The notes under the pieces are model-generated. The model was not told the DNA's origin. It saw only the letters and a program-made list of their open reading frames with translations, and made no database searches. Shown in pieces: positions 6,204-6,257 of a stretch of 6,257 nt of DNA (within the stretch, counting starts at the first letter, position 1; each line of letters begins with the position of its first letter). The position numbers and the translations under genes were made by a program. Source of the stretch: an uncultured Eggerthellaceae bacterium. GTDB lineage: Bacteria > Actinomycetota > Coriobacteriia > Coriobacteriales > Eggerthellaceae. The stretch is taken from NCBI GenBank assembly GCA_948829205.1, contig CAQLOA010000089.1, positions 1 to 6,257 of the forward strand. Direction: 5' to 3'.

Positions 6204-6257
6204 TGGGGTGGCTGATGGGACTTGAACCCACGACCTCCAGAGCCACAATCTGGCATT
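6204..6257 (-). tRNA. tRNA-His (GTG anticodon), 5' part outside window
   Basis: The 3' 54 nt of a tRNA on the minus strand, starting with encoded CCA (6204-6206). The acceptor 3' strand is CAGCCAC, the T-arm GTGGG-TTCAAGT-CCCAT (G-T closing pair) and the variable loop AGGTC. The anticodon stem CCAGA/TCTGG encloses loop TTGTGGC; GTG (6244-6246) reads histidine codons. The base before CCA is C, the discriminator typical of tRNA-His and a strong independent check. The D-arm and acceptor 5' strand lie beyond 6257, so the expected G-1 cannot be seen. Confidence 0.93.

Overview
The window is high-GC DNA with dense coding, strong C/G bias at third codon positions and short intergenic gaps. Gene content (arginine deiminase pathway gene, YfcC-family transporter, ArgS) and protein style suggest a Coriobacteriia/Eggerthellales-type anaerobic actinobacterium. 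That placement is an inference from sequence style and was not checked against any database.

Left part (1-2045): the 3' end of a carbamate kinase gene (arcC), then 140 bp of hairpin-rich leader, then a complete YfcC/DcuC-family membrane transporter on the same strand. Carbamate kinase is the ATP-yielding last step of the arginine deiminase pathway. A YfcC-type carrier next to it most plausibly moves arginine, ornithine or a related substrate.

Middle (2046-4001): 134 bp with two overlapping inverted repeats and an extended -10-like element, followed by a full-length arginyl-tRNA synthetase (argS). Running tail-to-tail with argS on the minus strand is a complete CAU-anticodon tRNA gene. Its acceptor and anticodon stems look like the lysidine-modified tRNA-Ile2 rather than elongator Met.

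Right part (4002-6257): an AT-rich spot that could serve divergent promoters, then a two-gene plus-strand operon. It encodes a patatin-like phospholipase (GxSxG...DGA dyad, YjjU-like) and a membrane-anchored CapA-family metallophosphatase. The pair lies between two minus-strand tRNA genes. The second is tRNA-His(GTG), with the characteristic C73 discriminator, and is cut by the window end.

Most of the window is ordinary core genome. Points worth a second look are the structured leaders before the transporter and argS, the identity of the CAU tRNA and its fit with the many ATA codons nearby, and the patatin-CapA pair between tRNA genes. I saw no CRISPR array, transposase, phage gene or defence system.
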